64,000 bases of DNA, taken from assembly GCF_040939455.1 (NCBI RefSeq), contig NC_134108.1:49785501-49849500 (forward strand), written 5' to 3'. Below, piece by piece: positions 23,946 through 37,672 of the stretch (its first letter is position 1; every line of letters begins with the position of its first letter). Source of the stretch: Microcebus murinus. Taxonomy: Eukaryota > Chordata > Mammalia > Primates > Cheirogaleidae. Both the position numbers and the translations under genes were made by a program. Below the pieces are notes generated by a model. The model saw nothing but the letters and a program-made list of their open reading frames with translations, ran no database searches and had not been told where the DNA came from.

Positions 23946-26124
23946 TGGAATTTCCCCCTTACTTTTTCAGTGACTAAGAATCTGGTTCCCACCTAAGGAT
24001 GCTAGTCTTTCGAGGTCTGGTAACATAGTACAGTGATGTCCTTCAACACACTGAATGTAAGAGCAAGAACTGGCGTCAGAGATTAAAGCTGTGATTATAC
24101 ATGGAAAGTAAAATGGAGAGTTCTGGAAATTTTTCAGAGAATTGAGGTCCAGATCTGCTCTTTCTTAAAAAATGATGAGGTTGGGGAAAGGATCCTTGAC
24201 CCTACACTGCCCTGAGGACAGTCACTCATTCTGCCCCGTGATGCTTCTCCACCCAGCATGCACAGCATGGACAGAAAGGAGGGCAGGTGGACTTCCACAA
24301 AGCTAGGAATCGATGTGGGCTTCAGAAGGAAGGGCTGGGACTGTCACTGATGCCTATAACTTTCTTAGACATTGCCCAAGTCTAGTTTTTAGCTGCCTAC
24401 TCTCTTCTACTAGGTTTTATCTACTTTGGGATGAACGTGTTTGAAACCAAGTACAGAATAATAGCATAAAACAAATTTAAAATCGAAAAGTTATTATTTC
24501 ATATGTAATACCAGCCACAATGGCCAACAACAAACCTTTCAGATTGAGACGAAAACATAAATAAACCTTCATATAAAGGATTGCACAATCAACCCTGATT
24601 TGTGAGGCAAGTTCCAGTCTAGCTCCACTCTTATGCTTGTCTAAAACTTAAAATTGTAAACCATTAAGGGAGTTTTTTTTTAAAAAAGACAAATGTTCTA
24701 AAATAAATATTGTTGGGAACTTGGCTAAAGGATTAAATTTCCATCTAGCAACAAGATTTCCCGTTAAATTTGCTGACAATACTCCTCTACCCACAGAGAT
24801 CTCCTTTGGAAACTAACATTTGTTTCAAATTTTCATGCAGTAAGCAAGTGACAGGTTCTGGTCCCTCATTAGGAGGAATAAAATAATCATCTGGTGATCA
24901 GAATAACGAATCCATTTCCTATCCAAACGAAATGAGATGCACGAGGCTTTCCTAGGGGAGAAGGGCTGGGCAGACATGTATTCTACCCCCAGCTGAAAAA
25001 GAAATCCTAGATGGGAAGAAATTTCTCTTAAATAGCATGAAAAAGATGGCTATCACTATGCTGCAGACAGTTTTGTTGGGTTTTCTAGTGTGGATTTTAT
25101 TTTCATATTAACTTTTTAATTTTTTTTACTTAGTAATCTTCTTTCAAGCTCTTCCACAGCTGTTTCTGCTCTTGGAGGGCAAGAGAGAACATTCCATTCC
25201 TCATAGCCAAACCTGCACTTCCGGCACACAGAGAACCCTGGCAGTCTTGCAGCTTCTGCCCACACCCACTCCCTGCAGCATGCTGGCCCTCCCCCCAAAA
25301 CTCTCCTACTTCCACCCCCCGTCCTGCTCCCCACAGAATGAGGAAGCAGCAGCTAAGGGGATGCAGTCGACAGAATGACAGTCCCCAGAAAGTAGGTTAA
25401 AGTTGCAGCATTTGGCCACCCCTGCTGTCATTCTCTAAGCTTGTCCCCTGGTGCTACTGAATCAGTCTCACTTTGTCACAAGGGGCTCAGTAAACACATG
25501 CTACTAAAATTCCCCCTTAAGATCCATGGACAGGTAGCCATACAAATGGATGCCTCAAGGGGTTAAAAGCCATGACATCATAAAAGCCATGAAGTAGATC
25601 AGAAACAGTTTTATTATTAACATAATATTCACTTAGATTTAAAGAAAAAATAAGGCTGCACCTTCTTCCAGTTTGAAAACTTAGTGTGTGTGGAAACGGA
25701 GAGGATAAAGGGCATTGGAAATACACACCCAGAATTCAGAAGCACATGAGAGAGTTTAGAATCACTTCCATGACATTTGACAAGTGATCAGGCCTAGAAG
25801 CTCAGTACAAAGGGTAGTACTGGGGAACATGGAGAGGGCTGGGAAACCTTTGTGTTGTGAAACAAGCAGTCCTAACTGCACACTGAAAGACACTAAGGAC
25901 CAAAGAGGTTTGGGCATACCTGAATCCAATCAGCTCATACGTGGCAACAGGGCTGGGACAAACTCCAATCCCCTAGCTTTGAGATGTAAAAGTAGTACCA
26001 CCTAGAAACAGAACAGCGGTCCCAGTGTCTGGATCAACATACCAATTGAAAGGATGAAATGCAGGGAGTATGTCTCTTCTAACACAGTGTGGCTCTTTAA
26101 ACCAGATACCACGTCTTATTATAG
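23946..26124. other. Intron stretch without a recognised gene
   Basis: Unique sequence with a GC-richer patch at about 25160-25370. I see no repeat that I can name and no coding similarity. Confidence 0.5.
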
Positions 26125-26195
26125 CTTCAGCTACAGCTGGCATAGGGTCTGGCACATAGTAAATGCTCAAAAAATATTTTTTTAAATAAATGAAT
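26125..26195 (+). repeat. MIR/L2 tail fragment
   Basis: 'GGCATAGGGTCTGGCACATA' and 'GTAAATGCTCAAAAAATATT' are the CORE-SINE/L2 shared 3' end. Confidence 0.6.
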
Positions 26196-26634
26196 TAGTG
26201 GGAAGGGGGCAGGAGCTACAAAATAGACCTGAATTATACTTTAAAATGAGATATGATAAAAACATGAGACCAATGAATGATCCTGACATGAGTGAAGATG
26301 GAAGTAAGTTTCCATTGTAAAATCTGAAGTAACATCTTTTAAGGTTCTCTATTATAATATTATAACTAAGGTTCTCTATAATAAGGGACAGAAAGAGGAG
26401 CAATATGATAACGTACTACTTGACAAAGTGAGGGCTCGGCAGGTGTCTCAGGCCACCCAAGATGAAGAACTGACTCCCTAGCTGTCTCGGGATGGCTCAG
26501 AGTTCTTGGTGGCACACTCAAAACCACAAACAACACACCCTGGTTCTAAGTCTCCTCTAAGCAAGCACCTGGGCAGCAAGGGAAATCCAAAACCAGAGTC
26601 CACTTTACCTGCAGTCTGAAGGACAGTCATGTGT

Positions 26635-26815
26635 TTGGGGCTGACCAGGGCCAATGCTCTGTGCTTGACAAATCTAATCTCATTTTGTTTTCACAACAAG
26701 CCTGTCAGGGGGAAACTGAGGTGCAGAAAGGTTAAGCAACTTATCTAGGAGGTGGTGGTACTAGAAATCAAGCCTGAGGCTCACTGTAAAAGTGAAGCTC
26801 TCACCAGGGCACTGT
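26635..26815 (-). repeat. MIR
   Basis: Antisense MIR: 'TCACAACAAGCCTGTCAGGG', 'GGAAACTGAGGTGCAGAAAG', 'GTTAAGCAACTTATCTAGGA'. Confidence 0.75.
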
Positions 26816-29800
26816 TTCTCTCTGAAGTCACAAACCTGCCCAAGGAGGGAGGCAGCTGCTAACAGGTGATCAAAGAACAAGAAGCTTTAAAGACTACAAA
26901 ATCTTTGCAATTAAATCCAGTGTTTGTCACGTGGTCCCAAGGATTATAAAATCGAGGAAAAAGGCAGGAAATTGACAAGCCATGAAACAAGTCTTATTGG
27001 AATTAGATTTGCTCATCTTCTAAAACTATTAATATTTTGTTTAGAAATGATACCTTTTCTTCTCAGACACACCCCAAAAGGGACACTCTTGCCATGTCCT
27101 AATTCAATCTGGGATCACTGTTTTGGGGAATGACCGAACATGATTACAGCCATAAACTGAACTGTTATGTATCCCGGCCTTCGTTGTGGCACATCTGGTG
27201 GCCTTTGTGCTCAGGGACAGTTAGCCCATGACCGAGTCAAGCCAGCACTACCTAGCTGTTCCTGGCAGGCCTACTCAGGCCCTAAAACAGCTGGCTTGAT
27301 GCTATGGATCCTCAAGCCAGACACATCAGGCAAATGTCTGCTATTGCCCTGGATCTTGCTATTATGAGGCCTAATCTGAAACAGGGACTCAGCTCTGCAC
27401 TATTTAAAACATGTAATTAGTTTATTACTGAGCCAGAAAAGATCAGTTTGCTTTAAAACTATGTGAGTCTTAAAATATGATGCCTTTTGCCTGCCAACTG
27501 ACAACATGATCAGGATGCTTCTGTTTAACCTCAATCAAAAACTCTGGTAGAAAGCTGCTTTAAGGTTACATATGCATACTATTTTATTATTTGTCTTCTG
27601 GCATCAAATGCTGCAGAAACAGAAATCACTGACAATGCAAGCACATTAAAGGGATGGATGTGGAGGTGCTGAGTGGGTGAGTTAAACAGCTTGAGAGTTT
27701 GACATCTGAAATCCAGGAAACTGCTTTTCTGTTCTTAGTTTACAATCCCTTCCTTCAAATGAAATTTACTGGCTTTAACATCGCACATACAAACACAACT
27801 GTTTCTAGCTCTTCAGATGTTATGGCTCAGAAAAACCGTTCTTTTTCATCTTGTTATTTCAAGAGCAACTGGTTTCTTTTTGGTAGCTATGAAATATATG
27901 CCAATGTGTGGGCACAGTGACACAGCTACGCACAGGCCCACACCCTGGAAATACTGAAAGGAGTGGAGATAGTTTTGAGCTAGGGAAGGAAAAAGTTTGG
28001 ACTAGTATTTACAAAACAGACAAGAGTGCATGCATTTGGAAGCAGGCTATCTTCTAAGTGTCAGTGTTAATTATCCTAACAGTCACCATAAATCAAGGTG
28101 TTACTGGAGAAAGAAGCGGAAAAAGTAAGTAAATGCCACATAACAGAGTATCTCATGTTGGCTGTAGCAAACAAAACAACTTTTCTTCATGGGAATAAAG
28201 AGTACCACACAGCCAATTCTGTACATTGACATGGCCAGTAGTACCTTCTGTCCCCTGTGGACCCCACTGAAATTCAGCTAATGAGGAGCTTCCTGAGGAA
28301 CTGTCTCCTCTAACCTATAACCTCATCTGCCTGTGTAGTATTTCACTGTAATGGTTTTGCAAGAGTTTTTTCTTATTTAAAACCACAGGATGCAAAAGTG
28401 GTTGATGACCAATATGATGATATTGCTAAAATGCTGAGAGATAATCAACCATTTATTTCAGGACATCCCTGGGTGCCAATTACACAGAGAGATGAGCACC
28501 AGCAGAAAGCTCAAAAGTCCACATAAAATGATCAAATCAAAAAAAGAACATTTTCACTTACTAAAGAACCAAGCATTTATTCCATATTTCTGAAAAAGCA
28601 TCAACTGAGCTACTCAGATATAACACATTTTTAATTTAAAATCTAGGATGTTCCCAAATGTGCAAATTAATATTAGTACTATTCTCTAAACTAAGATGAA
28701 TAAAGCAGGTTGACTGTGCATGGGATAAATCAGTTTTTCTAAAGGCCACAACAGGAATGCAATGCTTCAGTACTAATACATACTAGTCTCTAATCTAACT
28801 TCATATACACTGCTAGGTAAGCGGGAAAGCACTTAAGGAACTGGGAATACCAGCATCAGTGGTGTAGCATCTAGCACCCAAAGGGCAGGAGGGATAAGAC
28901 TAATTGGCAAGGGTAGTCACATAAGAGATGACAAAAGCCGAACACATAGTAGAAATGGAAAATTCCTGTAACTGGGTGCTTCAAGGGCTAAAGGAATTTA
29001 GGAGACAGTTCTTTCAGACCCTGTTTGTGTCTGGAAGAGACAGAAGAGCCTATGAAGAAGAGGTCACAGTATGGTGGAGAGTTGGGGGTGAGCCTGCTCC
29101 TCAACCAGCAAGTGTCACAGTGCTCCAGGAATCACTGGTCCCCACACGCTAGTTTTCGGTATTTCTAAGGCCATTCCTGAGGATGCAGGACCCCTGGCCT
29201 TTTATCTATCCTCCTTGGTTAAGTCTGACTCAGCAGGTTTAGCCCTTAGATTCTCTCCCCCAACTTCCTGAAGCTTTACCTGAGTGTCCTGAAGATTCCA
29301 ACTCTTTCCCCTTAGTAAGGTTGTTCATTTGCTAATAAGAACTGTGTGTGGCATCACGGCACAATGAGGTATTAGGTTTTCCCCTAAGGCTTAGTAGATC
29401 ACCATACACATGTGGGCCACTGAGATTAATTCCTTCACGTCAAGACAAAGGAGGAAAAATACACAGGAACAGATGCTGCTGCGCCATTTTCAGGTTCAAA
29501 GTTACCTTCAAGTAACAAATTTCCAACTCCCTGAAGCACTAGGTGGAATGGTATTACCCTATAATATTAGCTGTTTCTCCAGAAACAAGTTTATCAGGTT
29601 CTTTCAAACAGCTAAAACCTAGCAGTCATCCTAAGAAAGACAGCTGAGTCCTGATGTTAATTTGTGGATTGAAAGGGAAGTGGGAATACCAGATACTTAG
29701 AAGATTAACAAATCCACATTGGGAGATAATTTTCTATAGGTCTTGTGTTATTGCATGTCTTGCAAGTAAAATAATAATGGCTCGTTGTTTTGGACTACCT

Positions 29801-30604
29801 TTTAAAGGTGTTTGTATTTGCATAGTGAACAGCCCTGCAAGATAGTGATAGTTTCTCCCTCCAGAGCAGAGAACAGACATACTTACTACTCATTACAAAA
29901 GGTTAGGATCCCTAAACTCAGGGTTCCTGTGCAACTCACTACGTGTGGAGGCATCAACCTGGGCACATCTGTGTTACCCTGGTGGAACTTGAGGGCAAAG
30001 AGGGAATTGATGCAAAATATGCTGTTGCTAATGTTGCTTGCTGTGTCATGAGTGAATAATAAATTCCTTTGTCTCTGACCCAAGAGGTTTGGAACTTAGA
30101 AGGGGCAAATCTGAGACTCTTGCAGTTTTGATAGTCCACTGCTTTAGCTTATGAACAGCTGATATTTCCTTAACTGCAAAAGATGAAACTGGGCAATTCA
30201 ACTCTAGCCAACTTTCTGCTCTTTCCCTACATAATTAAGAAGGAATACAAGATAATGGGATGAAAAAGGGAAAGCAAGAGAGGGAGATATACATGGCTGC
30301 AGCACTTTGAATGTTCTGGCCTGGCTCTGCTGAGGACCCTTAAGGCTTTATGAACAATTAGCCATTAATAAAAGAGGAGAGGGTGAGAGGATCCCCAGAG
30401 TCATTTTGTAGTGTTTCATCTGTGTCTGTCACCTTTTTCAGCTGTTGCTCAATGCTGCGGTTTGCATGTGAGGAATAGAGCTGAGTGAGCAGCAGGTTTA
30501 GGTTTGTTTCTTTTACCTTCCTCTTCTACTAGGCACAAGAGCAGATCGACCACTTAATGTCCACCCCACCCATACTCCTCATATTCCTTACTAATACAAT
30601 CTTG
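26816..30604. other. Intron stretch without a recognised gene
   Basis: No repeat I can name. One exon-like open segment (28389-28526, plus strand) is described separately. Other short frames here have no recognisable family. Confidence 0.5.
28389..28526 (+). other. Unidentified 45-codon open segment behind an acceptor-like AG
   Basis: A pyrimidine-rich stretch and CCACAG (28383-28388) precede a frame that runs from GATGCA to TAA without a stop and reads for example QPFISGHPWVPITQRDE. I do not recognise the protein. It is opposite in strand to FOXO3. It could be a piece of an old retrocopy, part of an unrecognised repeat, or chance; no poly-A tail or target duplication is evident. Confidence 0.2.
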
Positions 30605-31000
30605 ATTTTTAGCTGGGCCCAGAGGAAAGGCTTACATTCTCCAGCCTTCCTTCACGTTAGATGTGGTCCTGTGACTTAATTCTGAAAGTAGAATGACATG
30701 GAAGTGTAAGAGTTCCATGGAATTTGAGGAAGACAGTTTAAAGACAGCTGAGCCTGGTGAGGGGTGAGTTCCTTTTGTCCTCCTGCTGTCCTTCCTCCCT
30801 TTGGCCTACATCTGAATGGACCACAAGGGGTGACTTGCTGACTTTCACCTTACACTGGGGCAGTATAAGAGAAGACTTATCCTCAGTCACTTCTTACAGT
30901 GGTCATAGCAGCCCTAGACTTCTTTTACATGAGAAGTAATTTCACTATGAAATTTGGGTCTTCTGTTATCCAAGCCAAACCTGATTCTAACTGATAGACC
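30605..31000 (+). repeat. Ancient LTR-like interspersed repeat (family not certain)
   Basis: 'TTTTAGCTGGGCCCAGAGGA', 'GATGTGGTCCTGTGACTTAA', 'CTTCTTTTACATGAGAAG' and the end 'AACCTGATTCTAACTGATAG' recall a widespread old mammalian repeat. I cannot fix its family name. No coding content. Confidence 0.45.
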
Positions 31001-31219
31001 CAACAATTCTATTTTTAGGAATTAATTTTACTGATACACCCTTCTGTATGTGTCATCTGTGTGTATAACACATATGCACATGCTGTCTCTCAACTTTTGC
31101 ATATTTAGATTTATAACAAATAATAGTTATTATAAAATGTCAAGTTTTAATAATGATAATTAGGTGTCTGATCACATTAAGATAATGCAATAGAAACACC
31201 TAACAAGAAAGACCTTTTT

Positions 31220-31567
31220 GGCCGGGCGCTGTGGCTCACGCCTGTAATCCTAGCTCTTGGGAGGCCGAGGCGGGCGGATTGCTCAAGGTCAGGAGTTCGA
31301 AACCAGCCTGAGCAAGAGCGAGACCCCGTCTCTACTATAAATAGAAAGAAATTAATTGGCCAACTGATATATATATATATATAAAAAAAAATTAGCCGGG
31401 CATAGTGGCGCATGCCTGTAGTCCCAGCTACTCGGGAGGCTGAGGCAGAAGGATCACTCGAGCCCAGGAGTTTGAGGTTGCTGTGAGCTAGGCTGACGCC
31501 ACGGCACTCACTCTAGCCTGGACAACAAAGTGAGACTCTGTCTCAAAAAAAAAAAAAAAAAAAAAAA
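31220..31567 (+). repeat. Lemur-type Alu, full length
   Basis: Starts GGCCGGGCGCTGTGGCTCAC, has the lemur linker with a TA microsatellite, and ends in a long A tail. A target duplication AAGAAAGACCTTTTT lies at 31205-31219 and 31568-31582. Near-intact structure suggests a young copy. Confidence 0.95.
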
Positions 31568-32405
31568 AAGAAAGACCTTTTTGTGCCTACCTCGCACCGA
31601 CCTTAATGTGTGTGTCATCAGGCACTTTGAAAGTGCTTTTCAGTGAATGACTGTGTATGTGCTGGACACTGTCATACTCTGATGTTACAGGCTGGCAGGG
31701 CTAGCAGTAATCCTCCTAGCCCCAGAGTTTTAGAAGTTCCAGCATGGAGGCCACTAAGGATAGAAACTCAGCACATTTGCAAGTGAAGAGGCTATGTTAT
31801 GATGAGATTATTCACACTTCTTGTTTTGGGCCAACCTGGATTTCAAGCAAAAAAGCACTTTGGGGGATTCAAGACACAGAAATGAATCATGGGAAAGATG
31901 GCCCGTGGAGACATACAGTTTTAACTTATACTGAGAATTAATTTTATGGTAATAGAATATATAAGGTTATTTCTACCACTCATGGGAATTATGCCTGGGC
32001 CACTGCCTTAGCAACAATTTTCATATAACTATCCAGAAATAACATTAACAGCCAGTGATCACAGAATATCTATAAAATACCACAATGTTGTAACTTGGAC
32101 AAAGGCTTACATTATACTCTTCTAACTTTGTAACAACGTGAAATGAACAGAAAGTAAGACAGTCTCCTCTAAAGCCCAGAGCATCAAATCTAAAAAATAA
32201 AAATGTTATCCAGTAAGAAAATGAAAGTCTTATATCTGGACATTTTGGGATGGCATCCAATAACAGTACTAAAAAATAATTCTATACTCCTACTGAACCA
32301 AATGGGGTTAGTTACCTTTTCCTTAAAATAAATTTTCCCAAATCAGGAAAATAAGTAAACAAAGAGATCTGTCATAAAGCTATTCCAATGCTCTGAATAA
32401 TAATG

Positions 32406-32909
32406 TTCCCAAAAGATCAAAAGTCACTTTATGAAAAAGACACCTGCACTCGAATGTTTATAGCAGCACAATTCACAATTGCAAAGCTGTGGAAACAACC
32501 CAAGTGCCCATCAATTCATGAGTGGATTAATAAAATGTGGTATATGTATACCATGGAATACTACTCAGCTTTAAGAAACAATGGTGATATAGCACCTCTT
32601 GTGTATTCCTGGATACAGCTGGAACCCATTCTACTAAGTGAAGTATCTCAAGAATGGAAAAACCAGCACCACATGTACTCACCAGCAAATTGGTGTTAAC
32701 GGATCAACACCTAAGTGGACATATAGGAATAACATTTATCAGGTGGTGGGAGGGGGAGGGGTATATACAAACAATGAGTAAGATGTGCAACGTTTAGGAG
32801 ATGGACATACTGGAAACTCTTACTCAAGGGGGGGGGAATGGGCAATACAAGTAACCTTAACACTTGTACCCCCATAATATGCTAAAATAAAAATAAATAA
32901 ATTAAAAAA
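32406..32909 (+). mobile_element. LINE-1 3' end with open ORF2 C-terminus, lemur type
   Basis: A 504-bp 5'-truncated L1. The frame up to 32699 is the C-terminal end of the ORF2 protein (reverse-transcriptase polyprotein), recognisable from CTRMFIAAQFTIAKLW and KMWYMYTMEYYSAL and still open for about 98 codons. It is followed by the 3' UTR with a G-rich run and an A-rich tail. A short AATAATG duplication may flank it (32399-32405, 32910-32916). It lacks the promoter, ORF1 and catalytic domains, so it is inactive. Confidence 0.92.
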
Positions 32910-33919
32910 AATAATGCTGTATAAGAATAAAAACATTACTGCATTAAGATACCATAGACTTGTCTCAATTTTTCCTGTCTATAGGCTGGATGTTGAAAAC
33001 AGTGTCTATTAAGGCCTAATAAACAGGGCGGCTTTATGAATGTTTAACTAGGCTGCCAAATTTAATCTATATGTAAGAAAGAACATGCTGGAAAAATAGC
33101 CCCAAATGTTCCCAGTTAGGTATGTACTTGCTGGGTTGTAGTCAGCGAGTATGAAGACAGGGCCATCCTCAGGAACACAGAAAAAATGGCTAATTTACTC
33201 AGAGGGAAGAGGAGGTTACTTAGTAACTAATCTTTTATGTACATTTTACTACATAGTTAATCCCCTAAACCTGTGTGGGATAAAAAATGTTTATTTCAGA
33301 GTTTAAACTGTCCCTCTCAACATCTTTTAGCCCCTTCTTGATATGCTATTGAGTCTACTCCTGGCGTTTCATAAATAAATGTGTAGAGTCTCAGCTCTCT
33401 GAAAGTGGCCCTGTGGCACCAACATCCCCCCGGAGCCAGGACTGCCAGCTGTTGTGGTATTTCCCATGAAACTCCTAACACAGGGCTGGGCACTCCACAG
33501 ACACTCTTTGTTTCATTAAATTATAACCACACTTAAGGAAATTTTAAAAGGAAAAAAGTCCCTTCAAATCACAATAAGCATTTGATGGTGTAACCACTGT
33601 TTCCATAGGCACAAATGTCCTACATTCAGTTTCCTTTTGCTTAGGGATTTGAGCAAAACATGCAGGATGCTCCATTCTGCATGCTTCCCAGGAACTAATG
33701 CCTGGTGCTTACTTCAGTCTTCTGATCATTAACTTTCAGAATTCTATGAGTTGAGGGTGACCATGGCACTATTCCACAGAAGATACCATCTGATGTAGGG
33801 GATAGACACTGGCAGGTAGGTGGAAGGAATAACAACACAGGTAAAGCCCCTCCCCCCAGCCTCACCTGAACTGTCAGGGCTGGAGTAACAGAAGAAGAAT
33901 TGGAGGAGCCTCACATTCA

Positions 33920-33985
33920 GTCGTTTAAATGGGTATTTATTGAGGTCCTTCCACAACCCAGGCATACAAATGTGAACAGATAGAC
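33920..33985 (-). repeat. L2 3' tail fragment
   Basis: 'GGGTATTTATTGAGGTCCTT' followed by 'ACAACCCAGGCATACAAATG' fits the antisense L2 end. Confidence 0.45.
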
Positions 33986-34564
33986 GTGTTCCCAGGTCTC
34001 ATTCATGGATTTTACAATTTCATGGGGTAAATTAGAGGTAAGGGACAGACATTAATTATAGCAAACACATATAATTACAAATTGTGAAAAATGATCTGAA
34101 AGAAAACAATAGGGTACACCAGAGGAAATAACGAGGTGGATTGGGTGGACCTAAGACTTAGACTGGAAAGTCAAGAAAAACCTAGCACCTGGAGGATGAG
34201 CAACCAAGTAATGAAAGCCACTGGGGCAGATGAATTTACCTGCAGAGAACAAAGGAGAAGAGAAAACCTGAGAGGTTCTCCTTGAAGTCATGTAACATGA
34301 GGGCAGGCAGAGGACAAGGACCAGGCAAAACAAAATGAATAGGTGTCACCAAACACAGGGACAGTGTGGCAATCACAGCCATGAGAACATAGTGCTTCAA
34401 GAAGAGAGAGGTCAACACTGAGAGATTCAGAAAGAGGAGAGACCAAAGAGTGCCGATGAGCTTTAGAAACAAAGAGGTTATCACTGGTTGGTTTGGCAAC
34501 AGCAGTATCAGGGAATGCTAGGGACAGAAGCCAGGGAAGATGCCAGCAAGGGATTACCAATGAT

Positions 34565-34995
<431 letters not shown>

Positions 34996-37280
34996 GACAG
35001 TCATGATGCAGTGAAGGCCTTAGAGAGTGAGAAAGAACAGGACCCAGACCTATGTGCAGGGACTGGTGTCCTTGCCCTCAAGCCACATGACAGCCTTTCC
35101 CAGCAGAGGACATAAAATGGGGCAAAACAATTTACAGATTCTACACATACAAAGAAGAACAATGACCACAGGATCAGTCCTTTCATCTTGTGAAAATACT
35201 ACCTAGAGGTTGGGAAATCCTGTAGCACAATTTGATAATTTCCCACTTACTTTCCCATTCACCAATGAGAGACCCAGGGACATTATTTCACCTTAGAAAT
35301 GATCTGAGGGGCAAAGACAGTTGAACTCTGTGTTGAAGTCAGGTCTTTGCTCCTCCTGAACTTTCTACAGTTCAGCTCTGGAAGACACCACTGCTGATTA
35401 GTGGGCACCACTGCCACAGCCTGGGCAGCGGTGGGGCAAAGCAGAACACATGGAATCATTCTTGCTATTTGTCTTCTCCTCCTACAGTCTGGCCAGGAAG
35501 GAAAGCTAAGCAAAGAGAAGAAATTGTTTGATTGCCATTGAACAGTCCTCTTAATCCATAACCAGGAACACAAACAAACAAAATACAAAAGAAAAATAGA
35601 AGAGTAGTTGTTGATTTCTTCTGAGTTCTGCTCATCTTGTTTTCAAAATCCAGCAATCCCACTGCCTTTACCTCCACCTCAAAACAGTTTTTAGGTACCT
35701 AGTTTCTCAGATAGCCTCAATGTTCAAAACAAGCAATATAAGGAAGCTGTGGTGCCTGACTGGTCCCCTAAACCCTCCCATTCCCAAAGCCTCTTCTTTG
35801 TCCTTTCTGCCTCCAGCTAGTTTGATTTACACTAAGACTGGAAAGGTCAAGCTGGCCATGGGGTAAAGAACTCATTGTTTACACAGTAGAATTACAAGAA
35901 TGAACTAAAAATGAAGTCATCCTCTGTAAAACAGCACGACACAAAAACGGGGGTGAAATAAAATTCCTCCTACAGTAAGGCTTTCCATATAGATTACCAA
36001 ACGGGGGGCGGGGGGAGGAGATGAGAGTTTGAAAATCTATTTACACTTAAGACTTACTCTCTTTGGATTTGGAGTTGAAGAGCAGCACATAGAAATTCTT
36101 TGGCTAGAAAGCTTAGATGTACTAATCAGATCATGTGAAATACCCATTATGCTCTGGATTCTTGCAAATATGCTTAATCTGTATGCAAAGACCAGAAACA
36201 AACAAGCTGCAACAATAACAAAAATTGAAGTTGCATTAGTTGAGGATGAATTAACTTTATGGAACCACTAATTGGACTCAGCTGGACAGGGATCAGACCA
36301 TTCTACCTGTGATTCTTGCAGCGACTACCCAAAACAATGCAAGTTAAGAGTTAAAATGACAGTCTCACACAGTGAGAGTATTAAAGTAATTTAGAGGGCA
36401 CCTGCTCCCATACAAAAAAAATTCTAATTTTTCATATAATTTGGTAGTCTTGAATTGGATGAGAGATTAACTTTTTTTATTTTCAGACCTTAACTTTTCC
36501 TTGATTACCAAAGTAACAATTTGCTTATTCTAAGCCGCAGAAAAAACATGTGACTGATCCTCCAGACACCACCTTTGTGGATTTTGCTACTTACTTTCTA
36601 TAATTTTTTGTTTATATGAACGAGAGCATCCTGCATGCTATCCTGATTTCTCGCCAAATTAATGTTATATTGTAAGTAGTTCCTCATGTCAATAAACCCT
36701 CTGAAGCATATTTCTTCAAACATCAACAACCTGTACTATTCATTGTTTAGTTGGGTACTTCTCACAAAGTTTGAATTAGTATTTTATATGCTTCAAGTTC
36801 CAGGTATTCTTGCATTCTTCTTCCTAAATTCCATGCAGACTGTTCTTCCAGTTAGCCCATTTGTACAGACAGGTCTTAATACGAGTAGCATTTGTAGCCA
36901 AGGTCCAAAGGCTCTTTTAACTAAAACGTTCTCCTCCTTCACAAGCAAAACACAAAAGGGACTTTGATTAATGTCCTTGTCCTGTGTTTTGTGGTGACAG
37001 TTCTAGCCCTACCACATACATCACACTTGAGGATAAGGGTTGGTTATATACTTCCTAGTCCTCACATCCCTTCCTGCTTGCTGCAAGGGCAACCAAGCCA
37101 CCAAAGGAAAGAAATAACACAAAAATGGAGTAAGGTGAATTACACCTTAAATTTGTATCAAGTAGTCATCACAACTCTGTCAGGTTAATAAGTTAAATGT
37201 TATTATCCTAACTGATGCAAAAGAAAAATGGCACAGAGAAGGTGAGAAAGAGCTTTAGAACAGGAAGTGGCTTTAGAGCT
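34996..37280. other. Intron stretch without a recognised gene
   Basis: Unique intron. A G-rich run (GGGGGGCGGGGGGAGGAG, 36003-36020) is the only notable low-complexity feature. Confidence 0.5.
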
Positions 37281-37287
37281 TATCTGA

Positions 37288-37420
37288 ACTCAGTGGTTTT
37301 CAAACTGTTTATGGAGCCCCTAGAGATTCTTTTTGGGGTCCCTGGGCAGGAAAAACAGACCAAGTCACCAAAATTCAATGTGCCAAATTTATGAAATTGA
37401 TTTCTTTCAAAAGCATTTAC
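37288..37420 (+). repeat. Possible hAT relic
   Basis: 'CAGTGGTTTTCAAACTGTTT' with 'GGAGCCCCTAGAGATTCTTT' resembles a hAT terminus. The second terminus is not clear. Confidence 0.35.
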
Positions 37421-37599
37421 AGGAATGTTTTAACAGCACTAGAAACAATGTTTGGGTTCTGTTACTATTTTTAATTTAAAAATATTTTTAATTAAAACAA
37501 TAACTTAAATTCAAAGGCATAATAAAGAAACCAAAATTAGCTAAAACAATCACTCCACATTGAGATACTGAGCTTCTGTATCAGTACCTGAGCTCAATA

Positions 37600-37672
37600 C
37601 CTACTAGTGTCTAGCACATAGTAGGGCCAAATACCTATTTGCTGAATGCACTTATGAATGAATGAGACCCAT
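37600..37672 (+). repeat. MIR/L2 tail fragment
   Basis: 'GTGTCTAGCACATAGTAGGG' then 'TTTGCTGAATGCACTTATGA' with GAATGA units. Confidence 0.5.

Noticed and set aside
32403..32699. 98-codon frame as a host gene
   Set aside because: It is the ORF2 C-terminus of a truncated L1.
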